Assembly: GCA_000499405.2 (NCBI GenBank)
Contig: HG738138.1
Coordinates: 14,812,320-14,876,319, forward strand
Direction of reading: 5' to 3'
DNA from: Onchocerca volvulus
Taxonomy: Eukaryota; Nematoda; Chromadorea; Rhabditida; Onchocercidae
Length of the DNA: 64,000 nt
The notes under the pieces were generated by a model. That model searched no databases, was not told the DNA's origin, and worked only from the letters and a program-made list of their open reading frames with translations. This document shows, in pieces, positions 13,258 through 27,442 of the stretch. The first letter of the stretch is position 1. Each line of letters begins with the position of its first letter. A program made the translations under genes and the position numbers.

Positions 13258-13490
13258 AAATGTCGAGGTATTCTCATGATAGTGTATAATGAAATGTTTC
13301 GTTCAAGCAATTTATGTATTACCTTTCTGATTTCTAATATTAAGTAGTGTCTTGAATTGCCTCTTTGTCGTAAATGTTCAAAATTGTTCATTTTAAGTTC
13401 TTTTACAACTTTTTTGCATTCGAATAAGCGCCCTGGTTTTGTGTTAACATGCCTGCTTTTTTTTATCTGTCACACCTGTGACAGGTAAAA
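13258..13490 (-). repeat. Dispersed repeat piece, right-arm copy
   Basis: Mirror of 11420-11650. It is directly comparable with 28979-29110, sharing GAATGTAGTTG, GATAGTGTATAAT, TTCAAGCAATTTA and TCTGATTTCTAATATTA in the same order and spacing. Confidence 0.6.
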
Positions 13491-16400
13491 GTAAGTGAGT
13501 GGAAAATATTTCAAAATATTTCAAAAATACTTCAAAACTTCTTTTTCTCCCTTTTGAAAGCTTTCAAAATGTTATTTCACTATAAAATGATGATTTTCTC
13601 ACATATTACGATGGCATTAGAATCGAAATCGAAAAGATGATCAGAAAGAAAAACGTAGACATTTTTTTTTTTTTCTTTCAATAAATATTAAAAATAAAAA
13701 AAAGCAGTCATAAAAAAGATGGAGAGAAAATGGATATGAGGATAAAGATGAATAAAGAGGAAGATGAATTTCCAAAAAGTTTAAGTAAAAATGATAAAAG
13801 AAAATTTTGGAAAGAACGGAAAAATAGAAAGGAAAATTTTTGCAAAATTATCTGTCTCAGTCAATTTTGTTTATTCGTTTTTCTTTTTTCTTTTTTTCAA
13901 TTTTTTTGAATGTCTTTCTGTCATCTGTTTATCTACATATATAAATATACCACATGGCCGACGTATGTATGCGTACGCTCGAGTATGCGTGTGGTCGTAA
14001 GAATCCATTTCCTCTCGGGTTATTTGATTGTCATTGTCGGATTTTTTTCCTTTTTTTCTATTTTTTCTTTTCTTTTTTTTCTTACCGAAATGAAAAGACC
14101 ATTACCAATTCTAATTTAATCCTTTTACTCGTGTGTTCTTTGTGTTTAGCTTTGTCGGTTTACCTAATTTAAATGGTACTTTTTGAGGAGCTTGCACTAT
14201 AGCCTGAATGGTATTTGTAATAGCTAAATACTAAATACATCTTATTATCCAACCTAGATGATACTTGTTATGGACAAATACATTTCATTATCCAGTCTCG
14301 ATGACACTTTTTGCGAATAAATTCATTTTTTTATTCAACCTTGATATATTTGTTATAGATCAATGCATCTTATTACTGAATCTAAATGGTGCTTATTAAA
14401 AATTAATAGTCTCATTATATAATCTAGAACTTGCTGTCTGATTTAAATGATGTTGACAAGCATTCAAATGAAATTAAACTATTTCTGCAATTAAAATTTT
14501 TTACATTGGAAATTTTAGTGGAAACAATTTAATGCTATATCAGAGAGTTCGTTATGATTTTTGTTGAAATTCTTTTATTAAATATTTGTCATGGATAGCA
14601 AAAATTTTATTAAATATTACAAAATCGTATTCACTGCTTCATAAATTTTATTAACTGAGAAATCTGTCTAAACAATTTGTTCATAGCTTATTGTTTCGAA
14701 TGAAATTCAGAATAGTTCGTTATTTTTTGTTTCCCGTTTAATTGTATTACATTAACATCGAAAAGAAATTAAAATATTTTTGTACTTTAAATTTCAATTT
14801 TTGAATTCGTTTTTGAAAATTTCAATTTTTTTCAGTATTATACCAGAGAATTTTTTATAGTTCATTTTATTAACACAATATTGTTAATCATTTATTAATA
14901 TATCTCAATTCAGAAAAATATTGTCAGAAATTTTCCAATTCTTGCAGTGATATTTTATCTAATAAATTTAAAATTTTATCGATTGCAATTTTAACTGTGA
15001 ATTGAGGTAATTATAAATTGATAAATCAAGACGAGCAATATAATTCTTGTTCATAACGAAGAGAATGTATTATTCTAGTCGTATTTCAAACTTTCGAAAA
15101 CTTTTTTGTCCTATTTCAAAGCTATTTCTTAATTCTTAATATTTCTCGGTAAATTGAAATTTCCGGATCTTTAGAAAAATTTCGAATTTTTTTCTATAAT
15201 GTCTAAATTATCATTCAAAATTGTCAAATTTATTTTAAGTTTATCCAGTTGCTTCCTGGAACTATCAAATTTATTTCCAAAATTATAAAATTCATTCTTA
15301 AACCGTTAAAAATTTTTTTTTTTATTGAAAGAATCAAATTTCTTGTTTGTTAGTGAAAAAAAAATGACATGAAAAACTCAGAAACTTTCTTGCCATCTTT
15401 TTTTTCCCCTTCCTTTCCTCCTATCAGAATCATTTTTATACATAAATTAACTTAAAATGTATGGGAGCGGGGAGTGGAATATATAAAGATGATGAGATGC
15501 TAAGAAGGTGGTTTCATATCGATATGTTATACAATTTTCATTGCTTTGCTTTTTTTTTGAAAGATTGAGTATTGGTTGAAAAATTATTCATTCAATTTCA
15601 CTTACCGTATCAATTCCTTTTTTTTTCCTTATTCCTCAATTTTGTTCGCAATATTTTTCATTTTGTTTTGTTTTGTTTTTTTTTTTTCTCACTTCATTAT
15701 TTCTTTTTTTTTTTAATTTTCTTCAAAATATATTCCTTCCAGTTCAAATTAAAAAAAAATTTCTGTTTTTTTGTGTCTTCAATACAATAATTTGAATAAA
15801 AAATTTTTTTCGAATGAGCAATATTTTTTTAAAAATAACTTCTCTTTCACTTTTTTAGTGCAAAATTTTTTCTAAAATTTTTTGTGGCTTGTTTTTTTTT
15901 ATAATGAATGTCTCTAAATCTTTATTCAATTTGTTTAATGCTCTTTCTTTACTCTTTTTTTCATTAAATACACAATAAATTTCTATAAATTTAATTTCTA
16001 TAACCTTGACATGGCCTTGTTAGTATATAAATAAAATGACAAATATTAATTAATCGGCACTGAAATAAAATGTAAAATGTAAAGGAAAATTTTCGAATTA
16101 AAGTAAAAGCATATGTATTATTTTAGTTGGATATATCATTATTAATTCGGCAAGTAATAATTAAGTTTTTCGATTTACCAATTATAATAGCAACTGATTA
16201 GTAAATAAACAAAATAACGTGAAATTATTCGTCGATTATAGGAAAAAATCACTGATATTTTCGAAATGAAAATCGATGAAATTTTTTTTTTTTTTATTAC
16301 TTACAGTTGAAACATCAAAATAAACAGCTGAACCATGGTCATTTCAAATGGCACTTTGAATTTTTTTTTCTTTTGTTATAAAGTGTTGTTATTAAGAAAT

Positions 16401-18811
16401 GGTTCATCTCATTTGATTTTTTTTTAATTTCAATTTCATTTTAAAAAATACATTCGCGCTCATGCTTTGAAACAATAAAATGGTATTAAAGTAATAAAAT
16501 TAGGAATTTTGAAGTAATAGTTTTCATCCCGATGCGTTTTCAATATATTTTTGACAATGCATTAAGTATAAATTTCTTTTCATCCAAAATTTTTGACATT
16601 TTTTGAGAATATCAAATAATTTCAGGCCTTTTTTATTTATTTGTTGATAGGACAAATGATTAATCTTACTATTACTGTACTGCTAAAATGTGTAACACTT
16701 TTTTTAAAATTTGCTTTGCAATATATTCGAAAACGTCTTTGCTAATTACGACTAAAATCGTGCAAAAAAATTTTTTTCATAAAATTTAAAATTAACCAAG
16801 TTTTTCGGCTATGTTTTCTGATTTAATAAGTTTCTTTTCAATAATAATAAAATTAAACGGATAAAAAAATTTCCTGTTCTTTTTAATACATTAATAGTGT
16901 AGGAAATGAATAGATATTCTGTATATTAGCTTTTTTACTTTAAACATAGTTAATTTTAAGAACATGCTTTTTAAAAATTCAAAAAAAAAGTTGAGAAGCG
17001 ATATTAACAATTGAAATCAATTTTATTCATTCAATTTTATTTTGCTTTTTTCATTTAAAAATTATGGATAAAAATCTATTTCATTTAAGTATTTCTTTAA
17101 GTGAATGGAAGCGAGAAATATATGTTTGCTATTAAATTCGATATCGTACGCAATATAATTTTTGTTTTTCTCTACAATTTTTAACTTTCATTCTCTCGAT
17201 AGTTCGCTTTTTTTTGAATATTAACTTTTTTTAAAAAAATTCGAGGATTCATTTCTTGTTATAAACATAAAATAATTGCACCATTTTTTTTTATTTTAAT
17301 TTTCTATTTGGAAAATTTCAAAATCTAAATTATTTCGAAAGAAATCTTATGCAATACTTTACAAAATTTTGTGCATTATTTTCTGGATATCACTTCCAGA
17401 ACCATCCATTTAATCTTTTATGCCGCTAGTTTGGTTACAGTATCCTCATTGTTTGTTATATTAGCTACAATAATCCACTGGGACCTAAGCTATAGTATTA
17501 AACCATAGTTAATTTTTTTTTATTGATGAAAATATGGAAAATAAACTCATTCCTTTAGGATTTCTTTAAAACTATTTCCGTAAAATTTCAATTTTTGGAA
17601 GATATTTCTGGTTTGGAACTCATCATTTCAGTTCAAATTTGTTTTTTTTTTTTTTTTAATCGTTGCTTGTGTGATTAATTTAATTCCGATTAACGATTAT
17701 CTATAGAGTAAATCAATGAGAAGCAAAAAAGATCTATTATTACAATTCATTTAGGAAAGAAAATCTAATCTAACTGTATTTCAATATCATCTTATACTTA
17801 AATATAGTAATTTGATATTCCAATTAACCTTCCAGTCACAATTTAACATTATCTTGTTACTTGAGTATTGAATAATTTGATACTTAATATCTAAGTGCAA
17901 CGAATAAAAAGTACGCTCTGGCTAGTATTATCATATTATACTTAAATATTAAATAACTTAACTTTTTAAAATAATCGCTTCGCTTTGTTACCGTAATATC
18001 TTAAGACAAGTATTATTCTGATGCATCGGAATATTCGTTGTCGAAAGATTATTTTATTATGAACATTTGAAGACTTTTCTCGAAAATTTTTTTTTTATTA
18101 CAAATATTGAAAAAGAATTTTTTTTATTTTTTCATCATTTAATCTGCGTTCTCTGGTTGGTAAAACAAATCGATTTTTCTTTTTCAAATCAAATTTAAAA
18201 GAAAAAAAAAATTATTTTGACTTATTAATACTTACTTTTGAAATAGTTCTAGATTGATTTGAAACAATATAATAAAGTTTCATTTTTTTTTTTTTGGAAG
18301 AAAAATGGGACAGTTCACTTATTTAGTATGTCGTAACGCCAACTTGTCATATTCGAGAACTACGATGGCATAATTGAAATATTGATGGGATTTGATTCGT
18401 TACTTGAAAAATCCACGCTAAAGATTAGTATGTCTCGAATTAATGATTTAAAATCTAATAAATATCCTTTGTTAGTAACTGATTGTAGCATTTTGTCAAT
18501 ACCATTCTTAGCTGACGAGCTTTGCTCTAAATTTAGTCCTTCAAATTTTTCTAAAATTTGAAATTTTGATAATTAAAGAAAAAATCTATTTATAGAAATT
18601 AAAAAAAGACAAAATATCATATTAGGAATGAAAAAAGAAAAAAAAGATGAAAAGGAAAAAGTATCCAACTCATAATGTATATTGGTTTTTAAAATTACGA
18701 TTAAATCTTGATGAAATTTAATTTATATAGTTTAAAATAAATATCTTGTGACTGATATGAAAATTTTCAACAAAATATTTTATTTTTTTATAGTTATTTA
18801 CTACATGACAT

Positions 18812-19207
18812 TCCATTTAATCTCTCTTTATTTTATTTTAGTATTATATTTTCACTCATTTACGATTGAAATTTCCTTTATTTGGAATTTTCATTTGGAA
18901 ATTTCTTTATTCATTCAAAACGAAATTGAGAAAACGGGCAAAAATATCGTCATGTAAAAATATTTGGTAAGCTAACAGCTATTCGCAAAATTTCTAAAAA
19001 TTCTTTCCGTTTTGTTTCAGATAAAATAAAAGAAAGAAATGAAAAATAGGTGAAGTGGGGGGAGGGAAAAAAATGGAAGGGAGAAAGGGAAAAGTGAAGA
19101 AAATAAAGAAAAGGTTTGGACGATTCCGGAAATTATATATACCTTTTTTATTGCTTCCTTTCCGGCTCAATCGAAATTTTCATGTTCATAAAAATATATT
19201 CTATACG

Positions 19208-19239
<32 letters not shown>

Positions 19240-20585
19240 CAATTATATGGAAACACTATTTTTCTATCCCTTTTTTTTATTTTCATTATAAAATAAATAG
19301 CTTAATTTTATACCCATTAAGAATGCGAATGAAAATAGGGAAAATTTTGAGAGAGCAATTTTATTCTCGTCTTTCTTTCATCTTTTTTTTTTCTTTCCCT
19401 CCTTTTTCTCTCTTTCTTTCTGATTTTTTTTTTTTTTTTGTTTTTTGTTTTTCCATTTCAATATTTTAAAAAGACATTTTAGAATAATTTTTAGGATTAC
19501 TGGCTGATTTTTGATGATCTCTTTCACTGCCATTTTGTTATTTGCTTTAAAATTTTTCTTTTTTTTTTTTTCTAAATAAATTGGTTTAAAAAAAAAAAAA
19601 GAAATTAAATGTTTGAATTGTTAAATTAAATTGTAGTATTTCTGCATTAAATATTATTATTATCATTGTTGTTATTATTATCATTATTACTATTATTTTT
19701 GCAATATGAAAATATTATGGTTAAATGAAGGAAAGAATAAGTAAGTGATAGATGAAATAATTAAGTGGTAGATGAAATAATTAAGTGGTAGATGAAATAA
19801 TTTAATTACTAATGCAAATATTTGGAAGTATTTGAAAAAATGTTTTAAAATCTTTTTTTTTGAAATATTTATGTTATAATAATTTTTTACATCCTTCTTT
19901 TTTATCATATTTCAACATTTTTTTTTTTTGCTTTCTAATAATGAACCGAAAAAAAGAAAAAAAAATTGCCATATAAATAATAATTGTGACCAAAGTGATT
20001 TGAAATGTTAGGAAGATGGATCCACGAATCGATCGATGATCAATCGATACACAGATATCTCGGAATTAAAGCAGGGATTCTCGAAGGAAAAGAAAAAGGA
20101 CTGGAATAATTTAGAGAAACAAAAAATGACAGAAAAAGGAGAAAAAACCAATAAACATTTGTAATAACATTTTGCGGTCCCTCCTTTTTCTTCCTCATAC
20201 CGTCATTCATATCCCCGAACCCTCTCTCTCTCTCTCTCTCTCCTTCTCCTATTTTCTTCCTCTCTCTTTAATCTTCTTTTCTCCCACCCGTTCTTTTTGG
20301 CAACATCCAATATCAAGTTGCGATTACTGTAACAATTGTTTGTCTCTAACCGCTTAAAGCAAAGATGGATTATTTTCCATACCATTAATAAAAGTTTTGC
20401 TCAAAAAAGCTCTTCTGAAATTGCATCGTCTTTTTTTTTTTTTGTACAGCAATTACTCATATGAAAGAGAAAAAGGAAAGAGAGAGGGAGGAGGTAAGAG
20501 GGAGATAGAAAGAGGGAGAGAGAAAAAGAAAGGGAAAAAAAGAAGGATTTTTTTCATTTTCAATTGTATCATATCCAAATACTTC

Positions 20586-20632
<47 letters not shown>

Positions 20633-22133
20633 CAATAAGTCTTTTATTTTTAAAGCCGATATACTTTAAGAATTCGTTTTTTTTCTTTTTCAATTATAGA
20701 AGTGCTATTTTTGGTTAAATTTTTAATGCTTATAAAAGTTACAATAAGTTAATCATGGTATATAACCATGATTATTAAAACAGTAAATATGCGGTAATGA
20801 GCAACACAGACACAAATATCCATAATGGGACAATAGTGGATTAATCACGATCTACATAATGATAATTATTGTAGTAATAATGATGTGTTGGTAGCAATTC
20901 ACAGAGACATCTATACATCTTTAACTAAAAACAGTATTATGATAAATTAATCACGATATGCATAATCATGATTATTATAAAAATACACGCACAAATACGC
21001 ATATTGATACAATTGCATGAGTTCAGTTTGATTCGAATGAATAATTTCAACAATTATTAATTAATAATGGCATAAACTATCGTTATTACATGAGAATGTG
21101 TTGAAATATGAGGGGAGACAATTATTCAATTATAATTATGATTTTTAATTGGATAAATACTTTTTTTTATTTCTTCATTATTCTCATTAACTTTTTCTGA
21201 TGTTTGTTCCAATATATTTAGTCATGCAGGTTTCTTTTATTTCAATGATGAATATTTGAATTAATAAAATTTTGCATCAAAGCATCTATTTAGAACTGTT
21301 TTTGGACTCATTTTGAACTGAATGATATCAAACTGGAATCAAACTTAAACTTTTTATTTCATTACTCCACTTACCAATTGAATAATCTTTTTTTTCCAAA
21401 TAAATCAGAGATATTGTAAAATTTAGACGAAAGAAATTTGAGAAAATGATTTTTATATATGAAAAAATCGAATTATGGAAAATACTTTTCAATTTTTTAA
21501 ATTTACTTATTCTTAAAAAAATTTTATTCTCCAATCATTTTAGAAAAATTTTGTTGTTCCGTTTAATTTTGTTTCACTATGAATTAAAAAATTTCTATAT
21601 TCAAATTATGAACAATTTTCCAATATTCAGTTCTAATTCCTCAAAGTTTTTCTGTCATAATTTTGACAATAAATGCATGAGCTAATTTAAATTTACATTA
21701 AAACTATGGTTTAGATTCACTTAATTTATTAACTCAAATTCTTATCTGCCCTTTCCAATGCAATCTCAGTTTTCTTTTCCTTTATTCCTCCTACTTTCTT
21801 CAAATGTAATATGAATTATGCAATTCATTCTTATCGATGTTTATAAAATATTAAATAAATAAATCAAGTACTGATGATTTATGCTCTCGTTATTCGGTAA
21901 CTGAATTCTTTTCTTACTGGAAATTGCATGATTTTTCTTACAAAATTTCATCATCAATTTGACAGGTCATATTTAAATTGAATATATGCAATTATGATAA
22001 TGTTAATTTTTGAATATGAATTTGGATATATGCAAAATTTATTCATGAACATTTTACTTTTTTCTATAAATTTTACAAATAATGTTCAAATATTAAGAAA
22101 TCTTATATACAAATATATGCGATTTATTTTTAG
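18812..22133. other. Intergenic, microsatellites only
   Basis: No gene recognised. It contains (TA)n at about 19208-19236, a CT-rich run at about 20221-20243 and a long (TA)n at about 20588-20631. A three-fold direct repeat of GTAGATGAAATAATTAA lies at about 19740-19800. All short frames follow these simple repeats or T/A-runs. The last few hundred bases are the upstream region of the MAB-3 gene. Confidence 0.6.
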
Positions 22134-22907
22134 ATGAATATTGAAGAAATTTTGCCAGAATTATTTGGCGAAAAACGTGTATACTATTGTCAACGTTGTC
22201 TGAATCATGGCTTAGAAGTAAAACGTAAAAATCATAAATCAGAATGCGCTTATCGTTTTTGCATATGCAATGATTGTCAGGTAAATGAACAATGATGGAG
22301 ATGAAAGAAAATAAAAACAAGAAAAAGAACGAGAAGAAATGCAATTAAATTGACTTTACAGATATTATACCATACATTTGCTTCCTATGATTACTATCAG
22401 TAAATTACAGTAATTGCTTATACAATAATATTGAGCATTGTTTCTATTACTTTTATTATTTCGCTTTTATAATAATAAAAATATCATGATATCAACACAG
22501 CAATATATGGCTAATATATGGAATTATGGTAGCATAGAGTTGTATCAGTATTATGGTAACGATGGTTTTGTTCCATTATACCATATAGCAGCATTATGGT
22601 GCTATAGAATCATAGCGCATTACGGTAACATGGAACAATAGTAGTAGTAAAATATTGATGTGCAACTAGTGTATATTAATTAAATTTATTTCCAAAATAT
22701 TATCATCCGTTTGTTAAATGATATAAATTGATCTTTTTTGAAATCATATTCCAATTCAGATGGTTGACAAACGACGAGAGTTAAATTCACGATTGTTACA
22801 AATTGAAAGTATTTCATCACCACCACCACCATTACCAGCACCACCGCCACTACCACTAGCATTACCGCCAACACCTTTATTATCATTGTCATTATCTTCC
22901 TCATCAA

Positions 22908-23003
<96 letters not shown>

Positions 23004-24293
23004 TATCATCGTTATCACAGTCACTATCAAATAACAATTTTTTGACACATGTTCCACTTCTACCGGATATGAACTTATTTTCCCCAACACCAGAACAAGC
23101 TATATCACCACTTGCTGTGAAGGGAAAAGGTTGGCAGATGATGTTGTAGGTAATTCTATTCAAATTTAAACAGAATCCAGTGACAGAAAAACTTTTGAAG
23201 TTATAAATTTGGAACTTTTTTTCTCCTCCTCCCTTTTCTTCATTCATTAATTTTACATCTAATATTAGTTCTTTTCTTAAGAAATGTAATTTATTTTTAG
23301 AAAGGCGACCAAATTGTCAACGTTGTGCGCAACATTCAGTGTTAACTCGATTAAAGGGCCATAAGCGTTGCTGTCCATTTCGAGATTGTCCATGCGCTAA
23401 ATGCCAAGTTGTTCAAGAGCGACAAAAACTTATGGCTGATCAGGTTTCACTCTGTCGCTTTTTTTTTTCGAAATTTTATTAAATTAAATTTTCCATTTAT
23501 ACCTGTGGAATTGTTAAATTGGATAAAATATTTTTCAGATCAAATTAAGAAGGCGACAAAAGAAACAAAAAAATTTGGATGCATTAAATCATAGTAACAA
23601 TTTGCGAAGAACTATAGGTAGCATTTCTAAAGTTTTCATTTTTTTTTTTTTTTTTTTATTTTTTGAAATCGACTATATATTTCAACATATAAGAAAATTC
23701 CTCTGAAGTTATATGAATTATATATGTCATAGATATATTTCATATGTATATCAATATGTAAATTTAATTCATATTTCAAAAAAACCACAAAATATACCAT
23801 AAAACTGTACATTTAACATTTGACATGGAAATGAAAGTTCACCTAATTTTCCAAAAAAAAATTTCATTCATTGTATAATATTTTCTAAAAATTCAGAATA
23901 TTTCACCTAATAATTAGATAATATTTTCTTGAGGATTATGAAAAACTACAACAATATTGAAAAAATATGAAATACTTGAAATTTTCGAAAAAAACTTCAA
24001 ATTTAGAAAAAATATCATAAGAATTCCATATATTCTATATCATTTGTATAGGCTTTTCGAAGCAGCAAGGTCCAGTATTTTCTGGTTGCCTGAAATGTGC
24101 TCAGCAAGTATTGGCTTATCAGCAAATTTTAACATTTATCGATCCAAATGCGACCCTTCAGCCATCTGCGTTTTTAGCAATTCTTGCTGCTTGTCCACAT
24201 AACAATTTTAACAACCATAATAATAGTAATAATATTAATAATAGTATTAATAATAGTTTTAATGATAATAAAAACGATAATTATAAAACATAA
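22134..24293 (+). CDS. mab-3: Doublesex/MAB-3-related transcription factor with two DM domains
   Basis: A DM-domain factor that binds DNA in the nucleus. In C. elegans, MAB-3 drives male-specific differentiation and represses yolk genes in males. Five exons: 22134-22280, 22760-23129, 23301-23443, 23539-23617 and 24052-24293, giving about 326 residues (C. elegans MAB-3 is about 290). DM domain 1 (VYYCQRCLNHGLEVKRK, then ECAYRFCICNDC) spans exons 1-2. DM domain 2 (RPNCQRCAQHSVLTRLKGH, then CCPFRDCPCAKC) is in exon 3. The paired Cys/His zinc ligands are intact in both. Two DM domains in one protein is the MAB-3 signature. A Pro/Leu-rich stretch and a long poly-Ser run separate them; the C-terminus is Asn-rich. 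The start follows an acceptor (TTTTTAG then ATG), consistent with leader trans-splicing. The exon 2 donor at 23130 (GTTGGC) is weak but is the only site keeping frame; a TAG follows soon after. Confidence 0.88.
22906..23004 (+). repeat. (TCA)n trinucleotide microsatellite coding poly-Ser
   Basis: About 33 uninterrupted or nearly uninterrupted TCA codons within exon 2 of the MAB-3 gene, between its two DM domains. Reading the other strand gives spurious poly-Asp and poly-Met frames. Confidence 0.95.
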
Positions 24294-25045
24294 TAATTGA
24301 AATAAAACTGCGCTCAACAGAAAAAAGCGTATGTTTTAAATTTTATTCTTTATTTTAGTTCCAAAGTCTCTTTTTTCAAATACAATCTGTTTAAAAAATT
24401 TGATTTTTCATAAGAAAGGAAAAAATATTTTTTAATTCTATAATATAAAACATTTTAAGATATTAATAATAGGATTTTTTTGAATGGAATTTTTTTTTTT
24501 AATTTTAAAATTGCTTGTTTGTTTGTTTGTTTTTTTTTTCTTTTGATTCTTCCATTATTATTATTTTTTTTTAATTATATGCATTGTATTATGACTTAAT
24601 AATACATCATTAAAAGTTGAAAGATACTAATATGCTATAAGATATATTATTTCAAATATTTCCCATAATATTATGCTTGAAGTTACTCTATTGATTAAAA
24701 TTAAATTAATTACATCTTTGGAATAATAGATTAAATTAAATTAGTGACAACTTTACAATAAAATTCTTCGATCCGAATGTAGAAAGGAAAGAAAGGAAGA
24801 AATAGTGTGTTAGGGGACATGATTTTCTCTTCCTAAATCATGATGAGCATTGAAGTTCAAAAAGAAAAATTGTTCGAACTTCAATCGAATAAATTTGAAA
24901 TTTTATTTAATAAAAAAATTTAAATTCTCGGAAAAAAGAAAAACAAAAAAAAAGTAAAAATGAAGGAAAAAAAATTTAGTTTACCCAATGTAATACGGAA
25001 ATTAAAATGAATTTTTTATCTAATCGGTTTTGCATTATAAATCAT

Positions 25046-25093
<48 letters not shown>

Positions 25094-27411
25094 AATACTT
25101 CAATTTTAAATTTACGCTGCATAACGATTACTTTAAATATCTTTGTCACTCATATTCTATGCCAAAAGTATTATTACTGATCAAAGTTCCTTTATCTTTT
25201 CTTTATTTAGATCTATTTTAATTCCTTTATTTTATTGTTATAAAATTTTAAAAGAAAAAAGAGGAAAGGAAAAATAGTAGATTTAAGAATTTCGCTGATT
25301 AAATTTTCCTTTTTCTTTTTCCAATTAATAACATTTTATGATTTTGTGTATTAAAAAATTTCAGAGTATTATCGTATAATGTTATTTTTCAATATCATTC
25401 GTGGATTTTTTTTAAAAATATTCGTGTTAATTTTGCTGAAACTTTTATTTGACCCATTTCGATCAATTTATCACTTATTTTCCAGCTTAAATACTTATTA
25501 ACAAATTTTATTGATTAAAATTAACTGCGATATTTTATTCATTTCATATATTTCGCGTAAATTTTTCATTAAAAGTTGTATTTTTGCCTTGTACTTGAAT
25601 TTCATACAAGAAAAATTTTTCTTCTGCATTTGAATTTAAAAAAAAAAATTTTTTTATTCTTAGTGTAAGAAAAAAGAAGAAATGGAAATTTTTTCGTTCT
25701 TTTTTTTTCTCATTTTAATGTTACTGCAGTTTTATTCATTCTGCCAACGATTATCTAAATAACCTGATTAATATTTGAATAATCCAGAAAGAAAAAGAAA
25801 ACCTTGTTACTACTTTAATGTCAAATTATTTTCTCCATTCAAATTTAGCCAAAATTAGGAATATCAAGCGGAACATGTGCATACACTGTCCTGTTCCATA
25901 GTTCTTTCGATTCTAATCTTTTTATTGTAATTTATTTTATTTTATCATATTTTTTTCTATTCTGTTCTATTCCATTCTATTATATTCCATTTTATTCTTT
26001 CATTTTATGCTTGAATAGTTATTAAAAAAAATTTTTTTTCAAAAATACAAACAGAAAAAGAAACTAAATTTTAATAATTCAAATACAAAACTACATTTAC
26101 CTATTGTTTGAATTTCCCACATTAAGTAAATCCAATGACAGTTCAATCATTTTTAATAATTTTCCACTGAATAGAATAATTGGTTGAATCATTTGCTAAT
26201 TTCTTCGCACGAAAAAAAACATATTACACTCTTAATATATTTGATAATTATATGAAAGGAATAGGAAAAGAATAGAATGTAAAACTTGATAAATCTGTTA
26301 AATAAACTAATCATTTCCTCCGGAAAATTTGGCGAAATACAGTAACAGTAAAATGATATCGAAGGCAGAAGAGAATAAAATGAAATATCATTATGTATTG
26401 ATAACTGCTTTGTTTCAATAATGATAATTTCATTCTCGTTTCTTTATTGCTAATTATTTTAATTATAATCATTTCAGTTGTATTGTAAATAGATTTTTTA
26501 TCGAAAATTTTAGTATTAAAAGCAAAAAAAAAACAAAAACAAAAACTTCGTTGCCATTTCTTCCTTGTCTGTTTTTCTTCTTTCATTTTTTGTTTTTGCG
26601 TTTATTTTGAAGTTTTATATTGTAAATACGTATATTTTATATTAGTCGTCCTAGTGAAATAAATAAAATTTCATCTCATACCGTGACAATCATATGGTTC
26701 TTCTAAAAACGATAATTTCTCATTACATTTCGTTTTCTTTTTTTTTCTTTTTCTCTTTGTTTTTTTAAAGAAAAAGGGATGAAAAAGAATGAGAAAGACA
26801 AATTTTATATAGTTTCCAATACACATATACAAAAAAAAAGATTTAATTTCCCAGATTTGAAAATCTACCACTTTTTTTCTGGTTAAAATACATTTTTTGA
26901 TTGAATGAAATGTGTGAAAAAGGATGCTTTTTGATGAAAAGTGGAGTCGACATCTCACAATTTTTTATATTACTTACATTAATCTTTATATATTCGATCA
27001 GCATAGTGAAAAAAAAAAAAAAGGTCTTTTGATTATTTGAAACGAACGAAAAGAATAATGAAATTTCCAGCAAATATTTCCATATATTAAGTTTCGAGTA
27101 TATTATCGAGTACATTAGCATATGTCTCGAGTCACTTACCTGAAAAGTTCTTGAAAAAAATAATGCAAACAGTTAAAAAGATAAAATGAAAGAATTATAA
27201 AATTATTAAATGAGAAAAGTAAAATTGAAGAAATGGAGAAAGAATTGAAAAAAAGAGAAAAAATTATAAATTACATATTTTGGATAATAAAATTAAAAGT
27301 GAACAATTTACCCTTGCATAAGTTTCGTTTCTCGTACTAATTTATTGTTTCTTTTTTTTAAATTATTTTTATATTTATTTATTTATTTCATATAAAAGAA
27401 TTCCTAATATT

Positions 27412-27442
<31 letters not shown>

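Larger units (their letters stand above)
12811..18811 (-). repeat. Right arm of a ~6 kb inverted repeat
   Basis: Reverse complement of 6097-12097, with near-identity wherever I compared. Differences seen include one substitution at about 18482 and another at about 18801, before similarity ends at about 18811. The content is the mirror of the left arm. Confidence 0.9.

Noticed and set aside
6097..18811. Inverted repeat as terminal repeats of a giant DNA transposon
   Set aside because: No transposase, no target-site duplication at the outer ends, and the pairing runs to the assembly gap rather than being confined to termini.
22686..23247. Minus frames with long poly-Met and poly-Asp runs
   Set aside because: They are the complement and shifted readings of the TCA repeat in the MAB-3 exon.
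26311..27121. Overlapping minus frames of 90-95 codons
   Set aside because: Lys/Phe/Ile-rich composition expected from AT-rich DNA; no exon partners or domains.
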